Origin: an uncultured Clostridium sp. | GTDB taxonomy: Bacteria > Bacillota > Clostridia > TANB77 > CAG-508 | DNA: 64,000 nucleotides | Reading direction: 5' to 3' | Assembly: GCA_948436975.1 (NCBI GenBank) | Contig: CAOJJB010000008.1 | Span: 21,813 to 85,812, forward strand | In this document: positions 33,129 to 43,423 of the stretch, piece by piece | Position numbering within the stretch: position 1 is the first letter of the stretch | How the letters are laid out: each line of letters begins with the position of its first letter | Program-made: the position numbers and the translations under genes | Notes under the pieces: model-generated | What the model saw: only the letters and a program-made list of their open reading frames with translations | Told to the model about the DNA's origin: nothing | Databases searched by the model: none

Positions 33129-34454
33129 ATGAATATTTTAAAATTTGAAACCAATTATAAAAGAAAACTATTTTTTAATAAGTCAAATTCTTCTTATAAG
33201 AATTATTCTGAAAAAATAGAAAACGAAATTATAAATATATATCCAGAAATAAAGTATCAATCTATTATTGGCTTTGGTGGTGCATTTACTGAAGCTACTG
33301 GATATTCATTATCTCAATTACCTAAAGAAACTCAAGAACAACTTATTAATGAATACTTCTCAGAAAACTTTGCCCATTATAGTCTTTGTCGACTACCAAT
33401 TGGTAGTTCTGATTTTTCTCAAAAATCTTATTCATATTCTAACAAATCGGATTTATCAGATTTTAGTATAGAAAAAGATAAAAAATATATAATTGAAACT
33501 ATAAAAAATGCTCAAAGAATTAATCCTAATATTAAATTTTTAGCATCCCCTTGGAGTCCACCTAAATTTATGAAATCTAATAAGATGTTAGTTTTAGGTG
33601 GTAAATTATTAGATAGATATAAGCAAACTTGGGCAAATTATTTAGTAAAATACATAAAAGAATATAAAAAAGAAAATATAAATATAGATTATATAACAGT
33701 ACAAAATGAACCAAATGCAATTCAAGTTTGGGAATCCTGTTTATATTCTCCAGATGAAGAAAAAGATTTTGTTACAAATTATTTATATCCTACCTTTAAA
33801 GTAAACCACATAAATACAAAAATTCTAATATGGGATCATAATAAAGAAAAATTATATTCTAGAACAAAACAAGAATTAAATACTAATAAATCTTTAGAAG
33901 CTATTTCTGGTATAGCTTTCCACTGGTATACTGGTGATCATTTTGAAAATATAAAATTAATACATGAATTTTTTCCTGGAAAACTATTAATACATACTGA
34001 AGGATGTACTGGTTATTCAAAATTTAATCCTAATGATGAAGTTCATAATGCTGAAATATATGCTCATGATATCTTAGGTGATTTAAATTCTGGTGTAAAT
34101 GGATATATAGATTGGAATATGGTACTAGATTATAGAGGAGGTCCAAATCACAAATTTAATTATTGTAATAGTCCTATTATGATTAATAAAGATAACTCCA
34201 ATTATATAAAAAATCTAAGCTTTTACTATATCTCCCATTTTAGTCATTTTATTAATCCTGGTGCTAATAGAATTGCATTTAGTAGATATTCTTCTGATAT
34301 TGAAGTAACTTCTTTTAAAAATATTGATAATAGTATTGCTATTATATTACTAAATAGAAATAATTTTAATAAAGAATATAACATTGTTATAAATAATATG
34401 GTTATACATGACAACTTAGATAGCCATGCAATAGTAAGTTATTTAATAAAATAA
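33129..34454 (+). CDS. Glycoside hydrolase family 30 (glucosylceramidase-like)
   Basis: 441 residues without a signal peptide, so probably cytoplasmic. GFGGAFTEATGYSLSQL at the substrate pocket, ASPWSPPKFMK, the acid/base Glu in TVQNEPNA and the nucleophile Glu in LLIHTEGCTGY match GH30, followed by a short C-terminal beta domain (about 370-440). GH30 enzymes cleave beta-glucosides, beta-xylosides or glucosylceramides. Intracellular members often act on imported oligosaccharides. AAAGGAAG precedes ATG 33129. It stands alone between a minus-strand pump and the polysaccharide operon. Confidence 0.9.
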   Translation: MNILKFETNYKRKLFFNKSNSSYKNYSEKIENEIINIYPEIKYQSIIGFGGAFTEATGYSLSQLPKETQEQLINEYFSENFAHYSLCRLPIGSSDFSQKSYSYSNKSDLSDFSIEKDKKYIIETIKNAQRINPNIKFLASPWSPPKFMKSNKMLVLGGKLLDRYKQTWANYLVKYIKEYKKENINIDYITVQNEPNAIQVWESCLYSPDEEKDFVTNYLYPTFKVNHINTKILIWDHNKEKLYSRTKQELNTNKSLEAISGIAFHWYTGDHFENIKLIHEFFPGKLLIHTEGCTGYSKFNPNDEVHNAEIYAHDILGDLNSGVNGYIDWNMVLDYRGGPNHKFNYCNSPIMINKDNSNYIKNLSFYYISHFSHFINPGANRIAFSRYSSDIEVTSFKNIDNSIAIILLNRNNFNKEYNIVINNMVIHDNLDSHAIVSYLIK

Positions 34455-34469
34455 TTAATCCATAATTTA

Positions 34470-34514
34470 AGTGGAGAATAAAAAGTTTCAAACTTTTTAT
34501 TCTCCACTATTTTT
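34470..34514. terminator. Bidirectional terminator between GH30 and tyrA
   Basis: Nineteen-base perfect arms (34470-34488 and 34490-34508) carrying AGTGGAGAATAAAAAGTTT, followed by T6 on the plus strand. It serves the GH30 gene and probably the convergent polysaccharide operon. Confidence 0.85.
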
Positions 34515-35593
34515 TAGCTAATTTCACTTACTTCATATCCATATTTTTTTAATAGTTTATATCCCTTTTCTCTTTCTTCATAACTTCTTACAATTACTCT
34601 TAATGCTCCATAATTATTTTCTCTATTATTTAAAATTTCAATATTTCTTATATCTATATCATTATCACTTAATATATTACTAATTGCGGCAATGGCGCCA
34701 TTTTCATCTTTTATCATAATATTTAATTCAGGCATTGTATTTCCATTAATTCTTTTATTAATAAAACTATCTCTATATTTTTTAGATGAGTCAAAAAAAT
34801 CATATGTCTTATTAGAATTTATTATATTATCTTCAAATTTTTTTATTATCTCTTTAAACTTCATTAATATTCTTAATATTTCTTCTTTATTTTCAGTACA
34901 TATATTTTCCCACATAGTAGGATCAGAAGATGCTATTCTTGTAATATCTTTAAATCCTCCTGCTGCTAACGTTTTCATAGTTTCATTATCATCATCTAGT
35001 TGTTTTACTAAATTTACTAGCGTTGCTGCAACAACATGTGGTACATGGCTTATAGTAGCTGTTATATAATCATGTTTTTCAGCATCTATAATTATTGGGA
35101 TAGCATTTATTTCTATTACTATTTCTTTCAATTTTTCAATTGATTCTTTTTTATTTCTTTTACTTTCAGTTATTATATAATATGAATTTTCGAATAATAA
35201 ATCAACTGATGTTTCATATCCTGATCTTTCTGAACCAACCATTGGATGTCCACCAATAAATTCTATTTTTAAATTATTAGTTGCTTCTAAAATACTTTTT
35301 TTAGTGCTACCAATATCTGTTATTATACAATTCTCATTTACTATATTTTCCAATTTTTTAGCATATTCTACTATAAAACTAACTGGTGTACAAATAAAAA
35401 TAAAATCACATTTTTTAAATTTGTTATTAATATTTTCAGAATAATCAGATATTACACCATCTTCTTTTGCTTTTTTTAAACTATCAATATTAGTATCAAA
35501 AGCAATAATTTCTTTAATTTTATTAGATTTTATTAGACTTTTTGCAAGTGAACCTCCTAAAAAACCTATTCCTATAATTCCTACTGTATACAT
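34514..35593 (-). CDS. tyrA: Prephenate dehydrogenase with C-terminal ACT domain
   Basis: 359 residues. The NAD-binding start VGIIGIGFLGGSLAKSL, GGHPMVGSERSGYE and the SHVPHVVAATLV histidine region identify prephenate dehydrogenase. An ACT domain (about 285-355: IMIKDENGAIAAISNILSDN) suggests feedback by tyrosine or phenylalanine. It makes 4-hydroxyphenylpyruvate for tyrosine. It is the last gene of the polysaccharide operon, 20 bases after wzx, an unusual place for an aromatic amino acid gene. Confidence 0.93.
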   Translation of the reverse strand: MYTVGIIGIGFLGGSLAKSLIKSNKIKEIIAFDTNIDSLKKAKEDGVISDYSENINNKFKKCDFIFICTPVSFIVEYAKKLENIVNENCIITDIGSTKKSILEATNNLKIEFIGGHPMVGSERSGYETSVDLLFENSYYIITESKRNKKESIEKLKEIVIEINAIPIIIDAEKHDYITATISHVPHVVAATLVNLVKQLDDDNETMKTLAAGGFKDITRIASSDPTMWENICTENKEEILRILMKFKEIIKKFEDNIINSNKTYDFFDSSKKYRDSFINKRINGNTMPELNIMIKDENGAIAAISNILSDNDIDIRNIEILNNRENNYGALRVIVRSYEEREKGYKLLKKYGYEVSEIS

Positions 35594-35612
35594 CTTGTCC
35601 CCTCTTATTTCT

Positions 35613-37040
35613 TTATTTGCTTAGTACAGATTTTTTCATTCCCAAAAATTCATATAATATGTATTTGTAGTTTAAAATTACATATACTATAACAGCACAA
35701 ATCATTTGTAAAATCAACTTTATAAGTAAATCATCAATAACTTTTCCAATAATAATAACTACAATTGCTACATATACACTTTTATATAAATATTTAATCA
35801 ATAATTTTATAACTTTATTTAATTCAATTTCTTTACGCACCATAATTGCTTGATAAAACATTAAAATAAATTCAGCACATATAGTCCCTATACATACCCC
35901 ATAAAAACCTATCTGTGGTATTAATATAAGATTTATAATAAAATTTACAATAGCTCCAATTATTGTAGATATAATATACACTCTATCTTTTTCATTTGGT
36001 ATTAAATAATTTGTTCTAATAACATTAGATATTCCTGAAAATATTATTGTTATTACTAACATTTTAATTATTGTTCCACTATTTAAAAATTCAGAACCAA
36101 AGAAAACAATAGAAAAATCTTTTGCTATTAAAAATAACCCTATTACCATTGGCATAATACAGAAAAAACATAATTCAAAAGAATCATAAATTTTTTCTTT
36201 CATTTTCTTATCATTATCACTTATTTTAGAAATATTTGGTAACATTACTGTTCCAAGTGCTGTTACAATACTAATTGGTATATTTATTATTTTTTCAGCA
36301 TTTTCATAATAACCAAGACTTATAGTCCCTGAAATAGCACCTAACATTGTTTTATCCATTACTCTGTATATACTATATGATATTACTGGTATAAATAATA
36401 TTAAACATTTCTTTAAATGAGAAAATATATCTTTTATTGGTACTTTTACTAAACTAATTTCATTTTTCTTTAAAAATAACCATAAATATATCTGACTTAT
36501 TAGTGTTGATATACTCATAATTAGAGTATAAGTTACTAAATCATTACTTGTTTTTACAAATAAAAAAACTAATATCAAAGATAATATTTTTATAATTATA
36601 TTTCTACTAATCGTTATTTTAAATTTTTCAAGTCCAAAATATAACCAATTTATATCTACTATTGCAGATACTAAAAATATATTTTGTAATAAAAATATTG
36701 GTTTACATTCTTGTGATAAAAATTCTATTAATAAGTTATATGATATTAACATACATATACCTAAAAACAGCTGTAAGTAATATATAGAACTAAATAATGG
36801 TAATAGTTTCTTTTTATCATGAGATACTTTAGCTATACTTCTTGTCCCATAATTGTTTATTCCCAATAGAGTTCCTAACATAAAATAATAAACAAATGAA
36901 TATGTATAAGCATAAATACCTATATTATTAGCACCTAATACTCTTGATATATATGGTGTTGTAATTAATGGTATAATAAAAACAAAGACTTGATAAACTA
37001 TATTGTATAAAAAATTCTTATTTTCTTTCTTCATTTTCAT
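35613..37040 (-). CDS. wzx: Polysaccharide repeat-unit flippase (Wzx/RfbX family)
   Basis: 475 residues with about 12-14 helices. FLYNIVYQVFVFIIPLITTPYISRVLGANNIGIYAYTYS split over its first 50 residues is the classic Wzx opening, and ENAEKIINIPISIVTALGTVMLP lies in the middle. It flips undecaprenyl-linked repeat units across the membrane for Wzy polymerisation. Its start overlaps the pyruvyl transferase end by 23 bases. Product sugar composition cannot be told. Confidence 0.9.
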   Translation of the reverse strand: MKMKKENKNFLYNIVYQVFVFIIPLITTPYISRVLGANNIGIYAYTYSFVYYFMLGTLLGINNYGTRSIAKVSHDKKKLLPLFSSIYYLQLFLGICMLISYNLLIEFLSQECKPIFLLQNIFLVSAIVDINWLYFGLEKFKITISRNIIIKILSLILVFLFVKTSNDLVTYTLIMSISTLISQIYLWLFLKKNEISLVKVPIKDIFSHLKKCLILFIPVISYSIYRVMDKTMLGAISGTISLGYYENAEKIINIPISIVTALGTVMLPNISKISDNDKKMKEKIYDSFELCFFCIMPMVIGLFLIAKDFSIVFFGSEFLNSGTIIKMLVITIIFSGISNVIRTNYLIPNEKDRVYIISTIIGAIVNFIINLILIPQIGFYGVCIGTICAEFILMFYQAIMVRKEIELNKVIKLLIKYLYKSVYVAIVVIIIGKVIDDLLIKLILQMICAVIVYVILNYKYILYEFLGMKKSVLSK

Positions 37041-38157
37041 AAAATTCCTTTATATTTTTATTAATATAATCAAAAGCTTTATTTTTTAATTCATCTACAG
37101 AAGAATCATATTTTTCATAATTGACTTCTTCTAAATAGTCTTTATTATCATCAAATTCAAATGGTGTTAATCTTTCTAACATATTTAATTGATTTAATAA
37201 TGTTAAAACTCTATCATCATTTCCATACATTCCACCATTTTTTATAGTAAAAAACTTCTTCTTGTATATTGTAGAAAATATTGTTCCATGATATGACGTT
37301 GTAAATACTAATTCAGCATTTGCAATTAAATTTAAATATACTGATGGATCTTCATAGTCTGGTAATTCAAATCCAAATCTTCTTATTAATTTTACAAAAT
37401 AACTTTTTGTACTCCATGTAATAACTTTTAAATTATATTTATCAGCTACTTTTTTTACAAATCTACAAATTTCAGTATCAAATGAAGGAGCATAAAAGAA
37501 AATATATTTATCCTTTACATTATTATTATCCTTTATTTTATCATAATCCTCTTTATTTAATAACATTGTAGGATCTAATAAAACTGGTACATCTTGTCCT
37601 ATCATTTCCTTTATCCATTTATTTCCATTCTGCTCTCTTATTGATATTGCATCAAATTTATTTAAGTAATCTATGTATTTATTTATATTATCAGTATGTT
37701 CAGCTATTTTTTTTGAACCAAAACTAGGTGCATATGCAACACGCCTTGCTTTTTTTACCCATGGCAAAAAGTATGCATCATCACCATCTTCTATTGTTAT
37801 ATTCCAAATTTGATCACTTCCAGCAACAACAGTTGAATATTCGTAATCTGTTAGTTCTTCTTGTTTACTATATTCATTTTCAGATAAAATAAAGTTTTTA
37901 TTTTTGAATTCTTCATATTTATAATTATTTAATTTAATTTTTTTTATTGCTGGAAAAATTAGAATATTTTTTATAATATTTTTTATTGAATTATTTTTAA
38001 ATTTGTAATTATAAATTTCTTTTTGTCCTTCATTTGAAAAATTAATAATTTCTGTTTCCATTCCCATTTTCTTTAAAATAGTTTGCATTGCATAAGATTC
38101 CAACATTGAACCACAATTGTATGAATTGTGAAATGTTATTATTCCAATTTTTTTCAT
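37018..38157 (-). CDS. Polysaccharide pyruvyl transferase family protein
   Basis: 379 residues. Opening IGIITFHNSYNCGSMLESYAMQ, then AGSDQIWN, PVLLDPTMLL and TSYHGTIFS near 300 are typical of PF04230 enzymes (CsaB, WcaK, ExoV types). These transfer pyruvate from PEP to a sugar, giving an acidic ketal on the polymer. It lies 8 bases after the frameshifted GT2. The acceptor is unknown. Some members of the family have other roles, so the pyruvyl assignment is by family. Confidence 0.85.
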   Translation of the reverse strand: MKKIGIITFHNSYNCGSMLESYAMQTILKKMGMETEIINFSNEGQKEIYNYKFKNNSIKNIIKNILIFPAIKKIKLNNYKYEEFKNKNFILSENEYSKQEELTDYEYSTVVAGSDQIWNITIEDGDDAYFLPWVKKARRVAYAPSFGSKKIAEHTDNINKYIDYLNKFDAISIREQNGNKWIKEMIGQDVPVLLDPTMLLNKEDYDKIKDNNNVKDKYIFFYAPSFDTEICRFVKKVADKYNLKVITWSTKSYFVKLIRRFGFELPDYEDPSVYLNLIANAELVFTTSYHGTIFSTIYKKKFFTIKNGGMYGNDDRVLTLLNQLNMLERLTPFEFDDNKDYLEEVNYEKYDSSVDELKNKAFDYINKNIKEFYENEERK

Positions 38158-38165
38158 ATTTCCTC

Positions 38166-39162
38166 CTATATTTCAACGAAATATTCTGTATTTTTAACCT
38201 TATGTTTTATTTTAGTACGAATTTTAAAAAAAGTATATATAATAAAATAATATTTTTTTGTACAACAATATAAAATCAATTTTTGTTTTAATGAATATTT
38301 ATTAAAAATATCTTTCTGTTGTAAAACTAATTTATATGGCTCTTTCTCAAATATTTTAAAATATTCTTTAGCTTCCTTATAAGTATTTATATATGCCAAT
38401 CTATTAGATAATACTATTATTGCATTTTTTATAGAATAACTTACCATTGATATTTTTAAACTTTTTTCTATTTTTGATGATTCTAACAAACTTTTAAGTC
38501 TTTTATGAAAGTTTATATCTGATTCTATTATCTTTTTGTCAAATTTATTAGTTACTGACCCTATATATTTTCTATAATAATAGAATTTCTGATTTATAAT
38601 TTTATATTTATGAAGTTTTATAGCACATTCTATATTAAATAGCATGTCTTCTCCTATTATTACATCTGTTGGAAATAAAATATTATTACTAACTATAAAT
38701 TCTTTTTTATAAATTTTTGATATTGGTCCCATTAGACATTCATAAATATTATCTGTATTTCCAACAATACATTTTAATATCTCATCTCTTCCGTAAATTT
38801 TCGTTTAAGTTATTACCAAAAAAAACAATATCATATTCTGTATTATTAATGTATTTTTCTAATACATTATACCAACAATCATCTAAATAGTCATCTGCAT
38901 CTACAAACATTATATAGTTTCCTTGTGCTGAATTAATGCCAATATTTCTTGCTACTGAAACACCTTTATTTTGTGTATTAATTACTTTTAAATTTTTTAT
39001 ATTTAAAGATTCACAAATTTTTTTTGTTTCATCTGTTGAACCATCATTTACTACAATGATTTCAATATTATTATTTTCTTTAATTTGGTTAACAATCGAA
39101 TAAATGCTTTTTTTTATAAATTTTTCACCATTAAATACTGGTATAATAATACTTAAATCCAT
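38166..39162 (-). pseudogene. Family 2 glycosyltransferase, frameshifted mid-gene
   Basis: The N-terminal part (39162 to about 38790) holds a complete GT2 core: SIIIPVFNGEKFIKKSI, VVNDGSTDET and the metal-binding VDADDYLDD. It then stops at 38782 (NENLRKR-stop). The remainder is open in the next frame (IVGNTDNIYECLMGPISKIY, then IIGEDMLFNIECAI). Skipping one C in AAACGAAAA near 38795 joins them as NLKKIYGRDEILKC, giving about 331 residues, almost exactly the length of the neighbouring GT2 (324-332). The gene is broken or the base is an error. Confidence 0.75.
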
Positions 39163-39167
39163 AAATA

Positions 39168-40142
39168 CTAACCTATCATTTTTTTTATTTTTTTAAGAAA
39201 TTTTCTAGTTTTTAAATAAATCGTTATTAATATTTTATATTTTTTACTAATTATTATAAAAAATATTTTATATTTTTTATTACATTCTTTTTTTAATTCA
39301 TTAGATATTTCTATAATTTTATTGTGATCATAAATTTTTGATATTTCATTATAATTAAAGTATTTTCCAATCTCTGATTCAAACACTCTACATTTCTTAT
39401 TTATCAATAAATTATGTACATTATGTGATATATTAGTAAAATTAATATTTTTTTCTAATTTATTTAAAACTTTATCACAATTAATAATATTTTTTATTGT
39501 ATTATCTATGTTATTAGAATTAGATAACGAATTTTGCACAAAATAATAATTATAATAACAACTTTTTTCATAATTTACACTACTTACATATTGTAAATAA
39601 GTTAATAAAAATAAAGTGTCTTCCATAAATAAAATTTTTTCATCATACATAATCTTTTCTACAATTTCTAATTCAAATAAGTATCCACAAGAATAACAAT
39701 TAATTTTTTCATTCAATATATTATCAATAAATTCATTAGTTTCATAGTAATTATTATATTTTAATATATAACTCTTTTCTTTTTCAATTATTTTAATATT
39801 AACACCAATTAAATTTTTTTCTTTATAACTTGAAATTAATTTTTCTATAACATCATTATCTATTGTATCATCACTATCTAAAAAGAAAACAAACTTTCCA
39901 TTTGCAACTTTTATTCCATAATTTCTTGCTGATGAAACTCCACCATTATTTTTATTATATATTTTTATTCTATTATCTTCTTCATATAATTTACAAATAT
40001 CAATACTGTTATCTGTTGAACCATCATTTACTAATATTATCTCAATATTTTTATATGTCTGATTTAATAACGATTCTATACACCTTTTTAGTGTTTTTGA
40101 GGAATTATAAATTGGAACAATAATACTAACACAATAATTCAT
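39168..40142 (-). CDS. Family 2 glycosyltransferase
   Basis: 324 residues from ATG 40142, six bases after GGAGG. An eight-codon extension lacks a site. It is a GT-A fold enzyme: SIIVPIYNSSKTLKRCIESL, the nucleotide-binding LVNDGSTDNS, GGVSSARNYGI and the metal-binding LDSDDTIDND. A C-terminal region of about 130 residues ends in a basic, hydrophobic tail. It adds a sugar to the undecaprenyl-linked repeat unit. It overlaps the wzy end by 17 bases. Confidence 0.88.
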   Translation of the reverse strand: MNYCVSIIVPIYNSSKTLKRCIESLLNQTYKNIEIILVNDGSTDNSIDICKLYEEDNRIKIYNKNNGGVSSARNYGIKVANGKFVFFLDSDDTIDNDVIEKLISSYKEKNLIGVNIKIIEKEKSYILKYNNYYETNEFIDNILNEKINCYSCGYLFELEIVEKIMYDEKILFMEDTLFLLTYLQYVSSVNYEKSCYYNYYFVQNSLSNSNNIDNTIKNIINCDKVLNKLEKNINFTNISHNVHNLLINKKCRVFESEIGKYFNYNEISKIYDHNKIIEISNELKKECNKKYKIFFIIISKKYKILITIYLKTRKFLKKIKKMIG

Positions 40143-41250
40143 CTTTTTCCTCCAAAACTTCCTCATTAAAATTATCTTCTTCTTTTAAAAAGTGCATTAA
40201 ATCTGTATTACAATTTAATAAATATATAAATCCTAAAACTAATGTGAAATTATTACAGTAAACAAATGCATTTTCAAATAATCCATATATATTAAATATT
40301 GTAAAAACAATAATTAACAAATTATTATTGCAAATTTTCTTACCTATTTTTACATAAATAACTGCATATATAAAATATGATATATATCCATAATTTATTA
40401 AATAAGTTATATACATATTATCTAATGGAATAGTCTTAATTGGATCTCTTCCTAATACACTAAATCCAATAACTTCCATAGCTTTACTCCAATAAAATGG
40501 TCTATTACTTAGTAAAACATTAATAAATGTATTTGTAAAATATAAAGCCATTACAATTGACATTATTGTAAAAATTATAAATTCATATTTTATAACAAAT
40601 TTAACTTTAGAATTTTTAAAATATACTTTTAACATGTCTATTATATATATTAAAACTATTACCAACATTCCAGTTCTACATTTTGTATAATAATATATTA
40701 TTACTGAACAAACTAATACTGCTATCTTAAATAATTTATCAGATGCCTTAGAATTTGTAAGCTTTAATGCCAAAACAATCGGAATAAAATATAAGAAAAC
40801 AGAATTAACATGTGCAAATCCCAAGTTATTTCTAATAACATATTCTCCATTTATAATTCTTTGAGAATAAGCTTGTTTTAATACTCCAACATAATTTAAA
40901 AATAAAGTTGTTACAAACAGTATTATTGATGATATAGCAAAATATCTTATATATTTATAATCTCCATCTTTTATATTACAGAAAGATATTGCAAATAAAA
41001 ATGAAATTATAAAATCTATTGCGCCTGAAGTATAGTATATCCATACTGAACATAATCCTAACATTACAAATCTTTTTAACTGACATTTATATATTTTGTT
41101 GTTAAATATTATTATTATTGAATATATAACTGCAATTACTAATATATATGCGCTTGCGCTTTTATCAATAAAGTCCCACATTACCATATATTTAAAAAGC
41201 AAAGCCAAAAAAATAATTATAAATTCAAAAATATTTTTTTTATCTTTCAT
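40126..41250 (-). CDS. wzy: O-antigen/capsule polymerase-like membrane protein (Wzy)
   Basis: 374 residues from ATG 41250, with AAAGGTAG upstream. About ten helices and a long extracytoplasmic loop before the last helices are seen (RPFYWSKAMEVIGFSVLGRDPIKTI). The RTGMLVIVLIYII segment fits the Wzy/O-antigen ligase superfamily, whose members share little sequence. Location among GTs and wzx supports the polymerase role. The specific polymer linkage is unknown. Confidence 0.75.
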   Translation of the reverse strand: MKDKKNIFEFIIIFLALLFKYMVMWDFIDKSASAYILVIAVIYSIIIIFNNKIYKCQLKRFVMLGLCSVWIYYTSGAIDFIISFLFAISFCNIKDGDYKYIRYFAISSIILFVTTLFLNYVGVLKQAYSQRIINGEYVIRNNLGFAHVNSVFLYFIPIVLALKLTNSKASDKLFKIAVLVCSVIIYYYTKCRTGMLVIVLIYIIDMLKVYFKNSKVKFVIKYEFIIFTIMSIVMALYFTNTFINVLLSNRPFYWSKAMEVIGFSVLGRDPIKTIPLDNMYITYLINYGYISYFIYAVIYVKIGKKICNNNLLIIVFTIFNIYGLFENAFVYCNNFTLVLGFIYLLNCNTDLMHFLKEEDNFNEEVLEEKDELLC

Positions 41251-41254
41251 ATTA

Positions 41255-42313
41255 CTACCTTTTACATTTATTTTTTTCATAAATAGAATTTATATCTTTT
41301 CTATATTTTTCTATATCATTCATATAAAATGAATTTTCTTTTGTTTTATCACAAAAACGTTTATATTTTTCTTCATCTGTTAATAATTCTAATATTTTTT
41401 CACTTAATATATTATCATCATTACTTAAATAACCTGTTTCTCCGTCTTTTACTATATCTATAATTCCATCTGTTGGCGTTGATACAATTGGTTTTCCTAG
41501 TGCTATTGCCTCTAAAGCACACATTGGTGTTCCTTCATATCTTGATGTCATTATCATAATTTTTGAATTATATAATATTTCATATGGGTTATTTATAAAA
41601 CCATACATAATAATATTATTTTGTAAATTATATTGAGCAATTTTTTCTCTGCAAATATCATTTAATTCACCATCTCCAATAATCGCAACTTTAATATTTG
41701 ATTTTTTTTCTTTTATTTTTTTTACTATTTCTATAATTCTTAAAGGATTTTTTTGGTATACTAGTCTACCTAAATATATAATATCATAGTTTTCTTTAAT
41801 ATTACTATTTTGTACTTTTTTTAATAGATTTTCAATTGATATAATATTATATATTATTTTAGATTTTTCTTTAACCTTTTTCTTAAAATAATAATTTTCA
41901 TATGCACTATTAGAAATCCAAATTATAGATGAAAATTTTTTTGAAACCAATTGATATAATGTTGTTTTTAAATTCAATTTTCTCATATTCATATGATTTG
42001 CATGAACATGAGATACTATTTTTATATTCTTGGATTTTAATAATGATGCTATTATACTAGCTCTTATATCATGTGCATGTATTATATCTGGTTTTACTTC
42101 TTTTATCATTTTTCTAACATAATGTAAATTAAATTTTTTCAATTCATAATACTTAATATTTCTCATTTTTAATGGTTCTAAATTACTATTAATTCTTGAA
42201 GCATATAACATTTCATAGTTTTGGTCTTCTTTAAAAATATCTATTATTTGACATGCTACATTTTCAGCACCTGAGAATACATCTGTACTAATTAAATGTA
42301 CAACTTTTTTCAT
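41255..42313 (-). CDS. Family 4 glycosyltransferase
   Basis: 352 residues, GT-B fold. The N-terminal domain has HLISTDVFSGAENVACQI and IIHAHDIRAS. The C-terminal nucleotide-sugar domain has IIYLGRLVYQKNPLRII, IIGDGELNDICREK and the EGTPMCALEAIALGKPIVST motif with the conserved E(x7)E. It is a retaining enzyme acting at the cytoplasmic membrane face on the growing repeat unit. It is 39 bases after another GT4 gene. Confidence 0.9.
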   Translation of the reverse strand: MKKVVHLISTDVFSGAENVACQIIDIFKEDQNYEMLYASRINSNLEPLKMRNIKYYELKKFNLHYVRKMIKEVKPDIIHAHDIRASIIASLLKSKNIKIVSHVHANHMNMRKLNLKTTLYQLVSKKFSSIIWISNSAYENYYFKKKVKEKSKIIYNIISIENLLKKVQNSNIKENYDIIYLGRLVYQKNPLRIIEIVKKIKEKKSNIKVAIIGDGELNDICREKIAQYNLQNNIIMYGFINNPYEILYNSKIMIMTSRYEGTPMCALEAIALGKPIVSTPTDGIIDIVKDGETGYLSNDDNILSEKILELLTDEEKYKRFCDKTKENSFYMNDIEKYRKDINSIYEKNKCKR

Positions 42314-42352
42314 TGATTCTTATCTCCATTTATACACTATAAATTAAATATT

Positions 42353-43420
42353 TTATCTTATATATTCTTTCTTATATTCTGCTGACATTCTTTCAGTATT
42401 AAATTTTTCTAATATATCTGCCTTAGCTTGTTTTGAATTTTTAATATAAATTTCTTTATTTAATTTTCCTATAATTTCTTTATAATTATTTTCTTCTATT
42501 ATAAACCCATTTTCATTATTTTTAATAACATCTCTGTTACCAATACAATCTGTTACAATACACATTTTTTCTAAATACATTGCTTCTAAAAGAGATATTG
42601 GAAGTCCTTCCCAAAGAGATGTTAATATAAAAATATCATTATTTTTAACTATACTTAAAACCTCTTTACGTGTTTTCCATCCTGTAACTGTAATATTTTT
42701 ACTTTTTAATTCTTGTTTTAGTTCTCCATCTCCAATCCATGTAAATTGTAAATTAGGAAAACTTTCAGCAATTTTATTAAAAAACTTTGGATTTTTTTGA
42801 TAAGATATTCTTCCACTTGTACATATTTTTAAGTTTTTAAAATCAATTTCTTTTTCTTTAAAATTACTTATTTCTTTTTCTAAATTTTCAATATTTATTC
42901 CATTATCAATACATATGGAATTTTTACTTAGTTTTAAAGCTTCTTTATATTCTCCCTCTGAACATCCTATTATTGTACATTTTCTTATTGTGCCTAATTT
43001 TTCAATTAACCAATAAATTAATCTCTTTATTCTAGAGTTATTTTTCATTAAAAAAGAAAATCCATGAGGATTATACATTAATTTCGTTTTTTTACCATTC
43101 CCAGCAAATCTACCTATAAAACCTGCTTTAGATGAATGTAAATGTATAATATCTGGATTTACCTTTTTAATAATTTTTTTTACTTCAAAAAAAGCTTTCA
43201 TATCTTTTGTAAAACTAATACTTCTTGTAAAGTTCTTTATTTCAATAAATTCTACTTTACTACTAAAGTATGATTTAAAATTTTCAGGAGTTTGATCTCT
43301 TTTTGAATATGCTACTATAATTTCAAATTCATTATCAGTTTTATTGATTAAATCTACTAGAAAAGAAAAAATTCCACCTCCAAAAGCTTCAACTATATGT
43401 AAAATTTTCTTTCTTTTCAC
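42353..43420 (-). CDS. Family 4 glycosyltransferase
   Basis: 355 residues, GTG start at 43420 with AAGGAG upstream. GT-B features: ILHIVEAFGGGIFSFLVDLI, IIHLHSSKAGFIGRFAG (substrate side), then ICTSGRISYQKNPKFF, WIGDGELKQEL and LTSLWEGLPISLLEAMYL. It resembles enzymes adding the second sugar after the initiating phosphosugar transferase, which is encoded just upstream with 3 bases between the genes. Confidence 0.9.
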   Translation of the reverse strand: MKRKKILHIVEAFGGGIFSFLVDLINKTDNEFEIIVAYSKRDQTPENFKSYFSSKVEFIEIKNFTRSISFTKDMKAFFEVKKIIKKVNPDIIHLHSSKAGFIGRFAGNGKKTKLMYNPHGFSFLMKNNSRIKRLIYWLIEKLGTIRKCTIIGCSEGEYKEALKLSKNSICIDNGINIENLEKEISNFKEKEIDFKNLKICTSGRISYQKNPKFFNKIAESFPNLQFTWIGDGELKQELKSKNITVTGWKTRKEVLSIVKNNDIFILTSLWEGLPISLLEAMYLEKMCIVTDCIGNRDVIKNNENGFIIEENNYKEIIGKLNKEIYIKNSKQAKADILEKFNTERMSAEYKKEYIR

Positions 43421-43423
43421 TTT

